A stretch of DNA of 64,000 nt from Cytophagales bacterium (GTDB taxonomy: Bacteria; Bacteroidota; Bacteroidia; Cytophagales; Spirosomataceae). Made by a program: the position numbers and the translations under genes. This document shows positions 47,902 through 55,534 of this stretch, one piece after another. The stretch is from contig JAAFJP010000005.1 of the NCBI GenBank assembly GCA_013298125.1, positions 124,001 through 188,000 on the forward strand, read 5' to 3'. Under the pieces are notes generated by a model. It worked only from the letters and a program-made list of their open reading frames with translations. It was not told the origin of the DNA and did no database searches. How positions within the stretch are numbered: position 1 is the first letter of the stretch; every line of letters starts with the position of its first letter.

Positions 47902-48062
47902 CTATTGTCAAAGTGTGATTGACCTGAGCAAATTGTATTCAGGTGAATCACGGTTCAAAGTGTGATTGTACCAGGAGCAAAGAAAAGTATTTTATCACGG
48001 TTCAAAGTGTGATTGAGCTGAGTTTTAAAAAACCAGGCGAATCACGTTTCAAAGTGTGATTT
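47898..48062. repeat. Array of 24-bp repeats at an exact 47-bp period, forming hairpins
   Basis: Consensus GAATCACGGTTCAAAGTGTGATTG occurs at 47945-47968, 47992-48015 (first two bases TT) and 48039-48062. A half copy of 13 bases lies at 47909-47921. All are at a strict 47-bp period with 23-bp intervals of different sequence. GTGATT at the end of one copy pairs with AATCAC of the next, and the first interval adds ACCTGA...TCAGGT inside, so each interval sits in a hairpin. The array lies directly after the methyltransferase stop, before a terminator. There are no cas genes and too few, too short repeats for a CRISPR call. Confidence 0.75.
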
Positions 48063-48063
48063 A

Positions 48064-48879
48064 TCAAGACTCAATGAGTGCAGCTCTTTCACGTTTGTAC
48101 TGCATTCGTTTTCTGCAACTCGCATTATGAACCGTCTTTTTGCCTGTCAGAACTTCACCACATCCACAAGGACAAATGTTTTGTGTGATTGGTCGCTTGC
48201 TTTTGAATAGGTATAAATCACGTATTCTTTTCGCTATCTCACAAGCAACGCCATAATGTACGGCATTCCCTAAAAGTTTGTACTTTCCCTTTCTGTTAAA
48301 TTCTGAAAGTGTTGGTACATAGTCAAGCCCCTGCAACTTACAAACGTCTTCAAAATCTCTTCTTTCCGTTCTGTTACCCTCCGTTACTGTGATACATTTT
48401 TCAATTGAACCTTTGTACTTTGTTCGTTCAAAAATCAAAGATAGATTATCTTTTGTCCCAAACTGAAAGTGTCGTTTTCTGGATTGACTGAATCCCAAAT
48501 CATTAGGGGATAAACAGAAACGTTGTACATAATAACCATTGATTTTAATATCTGGAACGGTAGGGACGTTTTCCAACAAAAACCATTTACAGTTTGATTC
48601 TAAGACAACTCTTTTAAATTCCTCCATCATTTCTAAACCGTAATTTGTTGGCTTACTTCGCCTTGCTTTGCTAAAATCTTGACAGGGTGAACCGCCTATA
48701 ATTCCATCAAATTTATTACTTACAGGGTGAAAGTCTCGAATATCTCTATCAAAAATAATGTCAATCCCTCCTACAACACAAAACCCGTTCTTTTCAAACC
48801 CTTTGCCTAACAAATCTATTCCCGAAAATACTGATAACACTAATTGAGTTTCAGTAAAATATTTGTTTTTGTTATCCAT
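48064..48879 (-). CDS. DNA C5-cytosine methyltransferase, orphan in a mobile element
   Basis: This 271-residue enzyme adds a methyl group to C5 of cytosine using AdoMet. Motifs are in family order: FSGIDLLGKGF (motif I), GGSPCQDFSKA with catalytic C66 (IV), LLENVP at E103 (VI), QSRKR at Q132 (VIII) and LGNAVHYGVA at G204 (X). The recognition region between VIII and X is only about 65 residues, which is short. A C-terminal tail after about 230 has CPCGC (C236, C238, C240) with H251 and C255, a likely small zinc site. No restriction enzyme is adjacent, so self-protection of the element is a fair inference. It starts one base after the upstream recombinase stop (TGATATG). Confidence 0.9.
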   Translation of the reverse strand: MDNKNKYFTETQLVLSVFSGIDLLGKGFEKNGFCVVGGIDIIFDRDIRDFHPVSNKFDGIIGGSPCQDFSKARRSKPTNYGLEMMEEFKRVVLESNCKWFLLENVPTVPDIKINGYYVQRFCLSPNDLGFSQSRKRHFQFGTKDNLSLIFERTKYKGSIEKCITVTEGNRTERRDFEDVCKLQGLDYVPTLSEFNRKGKYKLLGNAVHYGVACEIAKRIRDLYLFKSKRPITQNICPCGCGEVLTGKKTVHNASCRKRMQYKRERAALIES

Positions 48880-48880
48880 A

Positions 48881-50050
48881 TCATTGTAAATGCAACGTAC
48901 TCAAATCCATGTATTTAGTCAGGACGGTACAATAATAATTTTGGGTTGTCTGTATATCTTGGTGTCCCAAAATCTTGCTTACTACTTCAATCGGTACACC
49001 ATTATTTAATAAATAAACTCCTGCCGACCTACGCCCCATGTGAGATGTAATTTCCTCAATATTAGGGTATTTCATAATCTCACCTAAGAAACGTAATGAT
49101 ATATTGTATTCATAATTTCCTGAGACATTAAAAGAATCCCCTATTTCGTCCAAAATCTCTTTGGCTTGTTTCAATAGTGGTACGGGGTAATGTTTCTTTG
49201 TTTTCTTTCTAAAAATCATCATTACGGGTTTTCCACCAATTGTTTTTATATGTTCTGACTTTTTAAAACTCCGTATTTCTTCATAGGCTAATCCGCTGAA
49301 ACATTGGAAGATAAAAGCCTTCCTTACTCGTTCGTGTGGTTCATAACTAAATCTATGTTGCATTAATCGCTGTATTTGGTCTTCGTCTATCCAAGTCAAT
49401 TCTTTGCCGTCTCCTGTGGGATTTTCTGCCCCCAATATTTCATGGTAAGTCAAAAACCCTTTCTTTATGGTAAACCTAACAACTGACTTGATAAATGTCA
49501 ATAAAACATGGTTTGAACTTTTATTCCTTTGGCTATTCTCTTTTAAGTCTTCCCAAACATTTTCCTTGAACTCTTCTAACTCTAATTTCTTTTTGTTGAT
49601 GCTTTCAAGGTATCTCAAAATGATATTTTTAAAACCTGTGTACTGTACTATTGTAGATTTCGTAATACCGCTTTTAGTTCTGTTCTCAATGTATAAATCT
49701 ATGCAATCCATTAAACAAGGCACTTTTAGCGGTTTTTGGAGATAGGTTTCTTTCAGTAATCGGGCTGTCAGAACCTTACCCTGATACTGTAATTTAATAG
49801 CAAGATTTCTTATTTCATGTTCGATAATATCAAGCCTTTTGTTGTCCTTTGCGGATTGTTCATCTTCCAAATTGATACGCCTTTTCTTATAGTCCCAATC
49901 TTTGACATATACCATTATTTCCGTACTAAATGGAATTGCAACGGGTGTACCTTTTACGTGTATTTCACAAATTACGCTACATTTTCTTTCACGACTTCCA
50001 AGTATTCTTAACTTGAAATAAGGGTTTATTTTTACGGTTTCGTTATACAT
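48881..50050 (-). CDS. Tyrosine recombinase
   Basis: This is a 389-residue recombinase: N-terminal DNA-binding domain (about 1-110), core-binding domain (about 120-210) and catalytic domain. Box II reads SHMGRRSAGVYLLNNG, then KILGHQDIQTTQNYYC with the likely nucleophile Tyr near the end. Box I reads CFSGLAYEEIRSF, where Ala replaces the usual Arg. It is directly upstream of the methyltransferase gene and probably co-translated with it. The element also has a second recombinase at 53.2-54.5 kb, so this one may serve a different reaction, such as resolution or inversion. Confidence 0.88.
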   Translation of the reverse strand: MYNETVKINPYFKLRILGSRERKCSVICEIHVKGTPVAIPFSTEIMVYVKDWDYKKRRINLEDEQSAKDNKRLDIIEHEIRNLAIKLQYQGKVLTARLLKETYLQKPLKVPCLMDCIDLYIENRTKSGITKSTIVQYTGFKNIILRYLESINKKKLELEEFKENVWEDLKENSQRNKSSNHVLLTFIKSVVRFTIKKGFLTYHEILGAENPTGDGKELTWIDEDQIQRLMQHRFSYEPHERVRKAFIFQCFSGLAYEEIRSFKKSEHIKTIGGKPVMMIFRKKTKKHYPVPLLKQAKEILDEIGDSFNVSGNYEYNISLRFLGEIMKYPNIEEITSHMGRRSAGVYLLNNGVPIEVVSKILGHQDIQTTQNYYCTVLTKYMDLSTLHLQ

Positions 50051-50135
50051 TTTTTTGCCTATTTTAATTATTTGATTAGATTATTTTCTTTAAAACTGTG
50101 GTACTTTTTTACTATAAAATTCAATCTTGATAAGA

Positions 50136-50366
50136 CTAATATCCTATAATTTCCCTCCTTTCAGATTCTGACATGGCGGGCAATAAATCATTTAACATTT
50201 CTAAAACTTGTGCATCCCTAAACCTCATTTGTCCCTTTTTCCAATCTACTGATTTTAGCACTTTTTCAGATAAGTATTTATTGAGTTGCTCAATTGAGAT
50301 ATTTAGGGCGGTTGATATATCCGTTTTGTTCCATAGTATCATCATTTTATTTGTACGTTTTGCCAT
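50136..50366 (-). CDS. Small helix-turn-helix DNA-binding protein, excisionase-like
   Basis: A 76-residue basic protein with a predicted helix-turn-helix: WNKTDISTALNISIEQLNKY, then a wing-like KSVDWKKGQMRFRDAQVLEM, as in MerR/Xis-like small DNA binders. Size and place, just upstream of a recombinase gene on the same strand, suit a recombination directionality factor or a local repressor. The gap upstream holds the GTGAAA array (50.4-50.6 kb), a possible binding target. The family is not firmly recognised. Confidence 0.65.
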   Translation of the reverse strand: MAKRTNKMMILWNKTDISTALNISIEQLNKYLSEKVLKSVDWKKGQMRFRDAQVLEMLNDLLPAMSESERREIIGY

Positions 50367-50408
50367 ATTTTTAATATTTTAAAGTTTTACTAAATTAATT
50401 TCAAATGA

Positions 50409-50618
50409 TTTCACCTGCCTATATCGACCATTTTCACCACTTTTCAGATTTTTTTCACACGATTTCACCCATTTTCAAGTTTTTTTCCCTCATTTTCACC
50501 CTTTTTTAGGTTTTGGTTCGACTCGTTTCACAAAAACTTCACCTCATTTCACAAAAACTTCTCATTTGGTTCACCCGTTTTCAGCTTTATTTCCCATTTA
50601 ATTCACGTTTATTTCACC
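50409..50618. repeat. Iteron-like array of GTGAAA (TTTCAC) motifs
   Basis: On the plus strand TTTCAC, usually followed by C, occurs exactly at 50409, 50432, 50453, 50463, 50494, 50526, 50547 and 50612. Near copies (TTTCAG, TTTCAA, CTTCACC, GTTCACC, ATTCAC) fill the spaces. All point the same way. The array fills the gap between the primase gene and the small HTH gene and runs a few bases into the primase 3' end. Spacing is mostly 10-32 bp. It resembles iterons of a replication origin or a multi-site operator. Confidence 0.65.
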
Positions 50619-51498
50619 CTTTTTCATGCTTTTTTGTAGTTGTATGCCTATTCAGATAGTCGTTAAAGTCATTATATCCATCGTAAATTATTGACCTGTC
50701 CACGATTGAAAGGTTATCCGCTCTTAGTTTCTCCACGGCTTTTGTTCCTGCATCGTCTCTATCCAAGAAAGTATGGATTGTTTCCGCCTTATTTAGCCGT
50801 TCTTTGGCTTGTGGTAGTAGTGATAAGGAATTAAGCACGATAACTGTATTGAGTGGCTTAGAAGTGCCAAAAAACGCCAATGCTGAAAGGAAATCAAAAA
50901 AGCCCTCAAATAGATAAATTCCTTTGCTGTCTGGTACGTCAAAGGTTGTGATTGCTTTGGGGTGTGTGCAACCTTTGAAGTGTTGGTTACGTAGTTCAAA
51001 ACCTGACTTATCATTTCTGAATCCTAATGAGTAGTAGCGTTTGCCGTTGTTGATGTAATGTACCTCAAATAAGAATTTGTAGGCAATATGAAACGGAATG
51101 CTTCGGCTCTCACAGTAGGCAATGAGTGAGTTAGTTTGCAGGGGCTTAACGTTGTCAATGGTTATCTTATTCTTTGGGTTAATATCTTGGTTGCCAAAAG
51201 AAGAAGAAAAATTTTTGGGAGGAGTGTAATTTAAACCCGTTGCCATTGATTGTAAGTGATTGCAAGCGGTTGTAAAATCAAAGTCGTGTAAATATCTTAT
51301 CAAATCAATAATATCTCCACGTCTGCCGTTTGCGTAGTCAGTCCATACATTTATGGAAGGAGTAACAGAAAGAGAAGGTTTGCTGTCATTTCTCAATGGA
51401 GAATGATAAAGTAAGCGAGTACCCTCTCTTTTAGATTTATAACCTAAACTTTGAAGATAATCAGTAATTGGATATTGCTTTAAATCTTGAATTTTCAT
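50614..51498 (-). CDS. TOPRIM-domain primase of a mobile element
   Basis: This is a 294-residue primase-like protein. The N-terminal 100 residues (SPLRNDSKPSLSV, WTDYANGRRGDIIDLIRYL) match the folded part of a CHC2-type zinc-binding domain but lack the Cys/His set. The TOPRIM domain (about 190-280) has the catalytic Glu in GIYLFEGFFDFL and the DxD pair in HTFLDRDDAGTKA. It would make primers for replication of the element. The RecA-like ATPase gene lies upstream on the same strand, and the gap between them carries GGAC inverted repeats. Proteins of this kind are common in Bacteroidota mobilisable elements. Confidence 0.85.
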   Translation of the reverse strand: MKIQDLKQYPITDYLQSLGYKSKREGTRLLYHSPLRNDSKPSLSVTPSINVWTDYANGRRGDIIDLIRYLHDFDFTTACNHLQSMATGLNYTPPKNFSSSFGNQDINPKNKITIDNVKPLQTNSLIAYCESRSIPFHIAYKFLFEVHYINNGKRYYSLGFRNDKSGFELRNQHFKGCTHPKAITTFDVPDSKGIYLFEGFFDFLSALAFFGTSKPLNTVIVLNSLSLLPQAKERLNKAETIHTFLDRDDAGTKAVEKLRADNLSIVDRSIIYDGYNDFNDYLNRHTTTKKHEKG

Positions 51499-51553
51499 TT
51501 TTTTTCTTTTGGAATGAGTGGATTTTTAAGTGAATTTTAAGAGTACGGACAAG

Positions 51554-51697
51554 CGGACGGACAAAAAGGGGGGGCATATATGTAAACTGTCCGTCCGTCC
51601 GACTTTTGCCCTGTGAGTAATTGTATAGGAATTTTACCATTAAAAAAATACGGACGGACGGACAAACAACCCTTTATATATACCTGTCCGTCCGTCC
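51554..51697. repeat. Paired GGAC-type inverted repeats between ATPase and primase genes
   Basis: First pair: CGGACGGACA (51554-51563) faces TGTCCGTCCGTCCG (51588-51601) across 24 bases. Second pair: CGGACGGACGGACA (51651-51664) faces TGTCCGTCCGTCC (51685-51697) across 20 bases. Each spacer has a G/C run and an AT core (CATATATG or TATATATA). A partial extra copy, ATATACCTGTC then TGTCCG, lies in the end of the ATPase gene near 51776-51791. The arms are tandem GGAC units, so the two hairpins may also pair with each other. A replication origin or Rep-binding site is the best guess. Confidence 0.7.
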
Positions 51698-51738
51698 TTA
51701 AAGAGGCACGGGCGGAAACATAAAAAAGTACAAAAAAA

Positions 51739-52890
51739 TTAAAATTTAATTTCCAAATTTGGAGAATCATAAAAATATACCTGTCTGTCCGTTCCATTTT
51801 GTTTTTCTGTTTTAGTTTTTAATAAATCAAAACCAATCATATCTTTAAACGCTCTATCTCTTTTTGTTCTAATGGAATCCGCTTTTAAGTTTTTATTTTT
51901 AGGATTAGTTTTTAGATAAATACCAATTTGATTTTTTAGTGTATCAGTTGGTAAACCTTGCCCTTTGTGATTTTTAAAACAGTTTTCAAGTAATTCAATT
52001 AACTCACTACGTTTAGCTAAATCTTTATCCTCTGCAATCTGTTTGATACTTTCAATCTTTTCAGCATCACAAGAAACGGGTTTCCCTTTATCGTCAAACT
52101 CCCAATAAATAGGCTCAATCTTTTTTGAACCTCTGAAATAAGTAGATTTTATTGAATGTACTTTTTTGTCTTCTTCATAAGAAACAGAAATAGCCCCCTG
52201 ACATTTGCGGGCGGCTTCACTTCCAATATGTCCTCTCATTTTACCATTACCACCACCACCACCGTTTTCATGTATCAAACAAACTATACAAGTATTATTT
52301 ATTGAACTCATTTTCATTAAATACCTTATCAATTCGTTTCCTGTCGTCTCCTCGTTTGCACTTGGTAGAAAGTCTGTTACACCGTCAATTATCCATAAAT
52401 AAGCGTCATTGTAATAATGGAAAAGGCTCTTTAAATAATCCATATTTTCCACATGGTTAAACTCTCTCAAATTTAAGGCTATGAAGTTTTCAGGCTCTTT
52501 ATCTAAACCCGCAATATCAAGTATAGAATTAATCATTTTCTTGGTATCACTCGGATTTTGTTCTGTATCAATGTATATCACTTTCCTACCTTGACAGTAT
52601 TCTGAAACTATGCTAATCGTGTCTAAGTTTTCGGGTTTCTCCTTCATTAAAGCGGTTGCAATCATAAACCTTGTAATGGTAGATTTACCCGCCTTTGGAA
52701 GTCCTGACACGAAAGAAATATCACCATTCACCCCAAAAACCGAACCCCCTATTTTAATAACAGGTTTCATTTCCTTATACTGATTAGCACGTGTTACTCT
52801 AATATTCTCAATATCCTTTAACGTGTATTTAATTACTTGATTCTCAGTATTTTGTGTATTATTTTCTTGCGAATCTGAATTATTTTTCAT
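51739..52890 (-). CDS. RecA/RepA-like AAA ATPase, likely replicative helicase
   Basis: A 383-residue ATPase with Walker A SGLPKAGKSTITRF (about 63-76) and Walker B YLWIIDGVTDFLP (about 175-187), then a HENGGGGGNGKMRGHIGSEA loop, as in hexameric RepA-like and KaiC-like helicases. The C-terminal 100 residues are a helical, winged-helix-like domain (KGQGLPTDTLKNQIG). It probably unwinds the element's origin and works with the primase encoded next. It precedes the primase gene by 240 bp of repeat-rich DNA. Family call good; helicase activity inferred. Confidence 0.8.
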   Translation of the reverse strand: MKNNSDSQENNTQNTENQVIKYTLKDIENIRVTRANQYKEMKPVIKIGGSVFGVNGDISFVSGLPKAGKSTITRFMIATALMKEKPENLDTISIVSEYCQGRKVIYIDTEQNPSDTKKMINSILDIAGLDKEPENFIALNLREFNHVENMDYLKSLFHYYNDAYLWIIDGVTDFLPSANEETTGNELIRYLMKMSSINNTCIVCLIHENGGGGGNGKMRGHIGSEAARKCQGAISVSYEEDKKVHSIKSTYFRGSKKIEPIYWEFDDKGKPVSCDAEKIESIKQIAEDKDLAKRSELIELLENCFKNHKGQGLPTDTLKNQIGIYLKTNPKNKNLKADSIRTKRDRAFKDMIGFDLLKTKTEKQNGTDRQVYFYDSPNLEIKF

Positions 52891-52965
52891 ATCTTTGGGT
52901 ATGGTTTTGAACAGCCGATTTTGTTATATTCGGATGTTTAAATTGTAAAGATTATTAATTGCAAA

Positions 52966-53000
52966 CAGCCCCGTATCTCTGACACGGGGCTGTTTTTTTT
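52966..53000. terminator. Terminator between the small-gene/recombinase unit and the ATPase gene
   Basis: Arms CAGCCCCGT (52966-52974) and ACGGGGCTG (52984-52992), loop of nine bases, eight T on the plus strand and three on the minus. It directly follows the stop of the minus-strand small gene. Confidence 0.75.
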
Positions 53001-53238
53001 AGTTACAAAAAGACTTGTGATAAGTGTCTATCATGCCGTCATATTCCTCTAATTCTTTCATTAGATTTTCCTGTATTGCTTGGTTTATCAATATACCTTG
53101 TCTAAGGTCTTTATTGAGTTGTTTGAGGGCGTGAATTAAAGTCTTTTGATTCTCAAAAATCATTTCATACGACCCAATTTTTAGTAAAAAATCGTGTCTC
53201 AATTCCTCCCCCTCTTCGTTGTGCGTGAATACATCCAT
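52999..53238 (-). CDS. Small helical protein encoded after the recombinase gene
   Basis: A 79-residue acidic, helical protein (DVFTHNEEGEELRHDFLLK, then a long helix ending LMKELEEYDGMIDTYHKS). I chose the ATG at 53238, four bases after the recombinase stop; a longer frame to 53274 would overlap that gene by 32 bases. I do not recognise the family. Coupling to the recombinase suggests a cofactor or regulator of it, which is a guess from position. Confidence 0.6.
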   Translation of the reverse strand: MDVFTHNEEGEELRHDFLLKIGSYEMIFENQKTLIHALKQLNKDLRQGILINQAIQENLMKELEEYDGMIDTYHKSFCN

Positions 53239-53242
53239 GAGA

Positions 53243-54490
53243 TTATTGGTTTTTAAGGATTTGAGAAAAAGCATTGATAATGGTAGGGGCTTGGATATTA
53301 GCGTAATGTTTCATAGTCGTTTGGATATTTTTGTGAGCCATTGACTTTGAAATTATCGCTATATCTATCCCGTCTTCTTTCAGTAGTGAGCCGAAAGTTT
53401 TACGGGCTATTGTGGTAGTCAAAACCTTTTTGATACCGACAATTTGGGCAATTTGCTTTATAGTGTCGTTCACACATTGATTGGTAGGAACTATAAAAAA
53501 TTTTAACTGCTTATCCTCAAAGCGGTACTTTTCAATCAATTCAAGCGGTTTATTTCTTAGCGGTATTATGGCTTTTTGTCCATTTTTTAATCTTGGAATG
53601 TCCAAATATTTCACCCCGTCTTGATTTTCTTTGAGATGTTCAACGCCAACCTCTCCCAAGTCGCCATATCCAAGTCCTGTATAACAAGAAAATACAAATA
53701 AGTCCCGTACTAAATCGTAGGTCGTACCCTTCAAAAAATCCTCTTTTTCAAGTGCTGAAAGTTCCATTTTAGACAAACTCACAATTTCTTTTGATTCCAT
53801 CTTTGCCTTGAAATTCATAAAAGGGTTTTTAGTTATCCAATCGTTACCAATAGCATAATCAAAAAATCCTTTAAACCGTTGTACGTGTCTCATGGCGTGG
53901 TCGTTTCCTGCTTTTCGGTAGTGAATCATAAACTTTATAATTTCGTTAGCATGGATAGGCTTTATCTCATGTAGTTCAATTTCTTCACGTCCGAAACAAT
54001 GCTTTAACCATTGCTTAATATGGTTGAAATAACGTTTACTTTTTAATTTGGTAACGTCCTTCAATTCCACACCATCATCTAACCATTTACTTTGCACGTA
54101 AATATCCATTGCCTCAAATAAGTATATAATTTTCACCTCTTCAATGACGGGCTTACCTGTCATTGACTGTGCAACTCGCTTTAAATCAATCACTTGATTA
54201 TTCAATACTAAATCATTGAAGGCATTACGAAGGTTGTGTTCGTAGGTTTCCAAGATAATTTTTGTCTTGTGTTCTCCCACAAAAACCCAATTCCCTGCCT
54301 TGTCTTTCTTGACATCGGAGGGGTTGCAACTGATACCCGTAAAAGGACGTTCGTTTTGTTTGCCTGTATAGGATAGGCTAAAATAGAGAGATACGCCCCT
54401 CTTGGTTGTCTGAGGGCGTAATGAGATACTAAGCGAAGACGCTCTTTTCTTTGCGGTCTGGCTTGAATTTTGTAAGTTTGCGTTGTGCAT
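53243..54490 (-). CDS. Tyrosine recombinase (likely integrase of the 9.3-kb element)
   Basis: A 415-residue recombinase of the Bacteroidota integrase type: arm-binding N-terminus (RASSLSISLRPQTTKRGV), core-binding domain (about 120-220) and catalytic domain. Box II reads TIARKTFGSLLKEDG, then SKSMAHKNIQTTMKHYANI with a His in MAHK and Tyr near the end. Box I reads CYTGLGYGDLGEV, Gly replacing Arg. It is 2.5 kb from the right attachment site, with the regulators in between. Of the two recombinases inside the element this one is more likely the integrase because it groups with the regulators; that is an inference. Confidence 0.88.
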   Translation of the reverse strand: MHNANLQNSSQTAKKRASSLSISLRPQTTKRGVSLYFSLSYTGKQNERPFTGISCNPSDVKKDKAGNWVFVGEHKTKIILETYEHNLRNAFNDLVLNNQVIDLKRVAQSMTGKPVIEEVKIIYLFEAMDIYVQSKWLDDGVELKDVTKLKSKRYFNHIKQWLKHCFGREEIELHEIKPIHANEIIKFMIHYRKAGNDHAMRHVQRFKGFFDYAIGNDWITKNPFMNFKAKMESKEIVSLSKMELSALEKEDFLKGTTYDLVRDLFVFSCYTGLGYGDLGEVGVEHLKENQDGVKYLDIPRLKNGQKAIIPLRNKPLELIEKYRFEDKQLKFFIVPTNQCVNDTIKQIAQIVGIKKVLTTTIARKTFGSLLKEDGIDIAIISKSMAHKNIQTTMKHYANIQAPTIINAFSQILKNQ

Positions 54491-54526
54491 TTTTACTTGC
54501 TGTTTAAGTGAATCACAAATTTTTAG

Positions 54527-54559
54527 GGCATATCTACGCCAAATAGATATGCCTTTTTT
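54527..54559. terminator. Terminator between regulator genes and recombinase gene
   Basis: GGCATATCTA (54527-54536), loop of seven, TAGATATGCC (54544-54553), six T on the plus strand. On the minus strand the tail is AT-rich but not a clean T run, so ending of minus-strand transcripts may be partial. Confidence 0.6.
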
Positions 54560-54580
54560 AATGCTTCACGGTGAAAAAAA

Positions 54581-54796
54581 TTAATTATAAAAGTCTTCAA
54601 TCTTAATCTCAAAGTGCTGAGATAGTCTTTTTGCTTCATGTGCATACGGCTTGCGTTCTCCTCTTGCTATCGAATAAAAATCATAATAAGAAATACCAAG
54701 ATGCTTGAAAAACTTGTCTGTGGGTCTGAATTTTAGCATCGTTTCCGCTTCGTATTTATCAATGCAAATTTGTACGGGTGTTCTTGTATCTGCCAT
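54581..54796 (-). CDS. Small DNA-binding-like protein A
   Basis: A 71-residue protein with a helix-turn-helix-like centre: RPTDKFFKHLGISYYDFYSI, then RGERKPYAHEAKRLSQHF. It aligns along its length with the product of the gene just upstream (54802-55023): both have a K/RPTxxFF start, an ARGE or VRGEE turn and an F-x-I/V-x-x-x-DF end. They are tandem duplicates of an XRE-like minimal domain. Role unknown; regulation of the element is likely from position. Confidence 0.6.
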   Translation of the reverse strand: MADTRTPVQICIDKYEAETMLKFRPTDKFFKHLGISYYDFYSIARGERKPYAHEAKRLSQHFEIKIEDFYN

Positions 54797-54801
54797 TTTT
54801 T

Positions 54802-55023
54802 CTAATTGGGAGTTGTGGTAAAATCATTTACAGGTACACCAAAGTACGTTGCTAAGGCTTCCATTTCTGTTAGTTTAAGGCTTTCTTCTCCTCTAACTAA
54901 TTTCCAAAACCTTTTTTGTCCAATTTTGACATTTGTAAAAAATGTTCTGGAAGGCTTGAAAGGGTTGAAACTCTTAGCTTCAAACTCCTTAATTTTCTGT
55001 TGTAATACTGTTTCTGTTTTCAT
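54802..55023 (-). CDS. Small DNA-binding-like protein B, paralogue of its neighbour
   Basis: A 73-residue protein (KPSRTFFTNVKIGQKRFWKL, then VRGEESLKLTEMEALATYFG). It is divergent from the XRE regulator gene at 55152 across 128 bp and heads the minus-strand unit that leads to the recombinase. That position fits a Cro- or AlpA-like early regulator facing a CI-like repressor. A paralogue follows after 5 bp. Function not shown by sequence. Confidence 0.62.
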   Translation of the reverse strand: MKTETVLQQKIKEFEAKSFNPFKPSRTFFTNVKIGQKRFWKLVRGEESLKLTEMEALATYFGVPVNDFTTTPN

Positions 55024-55139
55024 TGAATTGAATTTAATGATATTTATTCTACAAATTTACCTTTAAAATCTATAAATACAAATATTTTAACCATGAAAAT
55101 CAATATTTATCAAATAAATGTTATTACAATCAAAATAGT

Positions 55140-55147
55140 TAAATTTG
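55140..55147 (+). promoter_or_regulatory. Possible -7 box of the XRE regulator gene
   Basis: TAAATTTG fits the Bacteroidota -7 consensus TAnnTTTG. No clear TTTG lies 19-21 bp upstream, so support is partial. Confidence 0.3.
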
Positions 55148-55151
55148 CATT

Positions 55152-55511
55152 ATGAATAAGCAATATATACGAAACATTAAAAATCTTAGGATTGATAAAG
55201 GTATAAGCCAAAAAGATATGGCTGAAAAACTTGGTTTTAGTTATAGCAATTATAATAAAATAGAGAAGGAATTAGTTGAGATAACTGTGAGTAAATTGTA
55301 TGAAATTGCGGAGATATTGGAGGTGTCTGTTAATTCTATTTTAGGAAATATCGAATTAGACAATCTAAAAATAGAGATTGAGAAAAGAGAAAAAATGATA
55401 GGTGTATTAACCGTTCTTCTAACTGAATTTGCAAGTGGAAAGAGTAAAGAAGAAACTGCGGATATTGTTAAAAGTATTAAAGAAAAAGTTGCTAAATCGG
55501 AAAGTCAATAA
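55152..55511 (+). CDS. XRE-family transcriptional regulator
   Basis: A 119-residue regulator. The HTH_3 domain is residues 5-62 (IRNIKNLRIDKGISQKDMAE, GFSYSNYNKIEKE, LYEIAEILEVSVNSIL), followed by a coiled-coil tail (about 70-119) for dimer formation. It is the only plus-strand gene in the element and is divergent from the small regulator genes, as in lysis-lysogeny-type switches. A TAAATTTG box at 55140-55147 ends only four bases before the ATG, so a transcript from it would start at or inside the start codon and be leaderless. Its terminator follows directly. Confidence 0.9.
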   Translation: MNKQYIRNIKNLRIDKGISQKDMAEKLGFSYSNYNKIEKELVEITVSKLYEIAEILEVSVNSILGNIELDNLKIEIEKREKMIGVLTVLLTEFASGKSKEETADIVKSIKEKVAKSESQ

Positions 55512-55534
55512 CTACAAAGTAACCCAAACGAAAA

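Noticed and set aside
47898-48062. CRISPR array
   Set aside because: Repeats are 24 bp with 23-bp intervals, only three full copies, no cas genes or leader, and pairing crosses the intervals rather than lying within the repeat. Described as a hairpin array instead.
51537-51797. 86-residue minus-strand reading frame across the GGAC repeats
   Set aside because: It overlaps the end of the ATPase gene in another frame and is mostly translated repeat; not a plausible protein.
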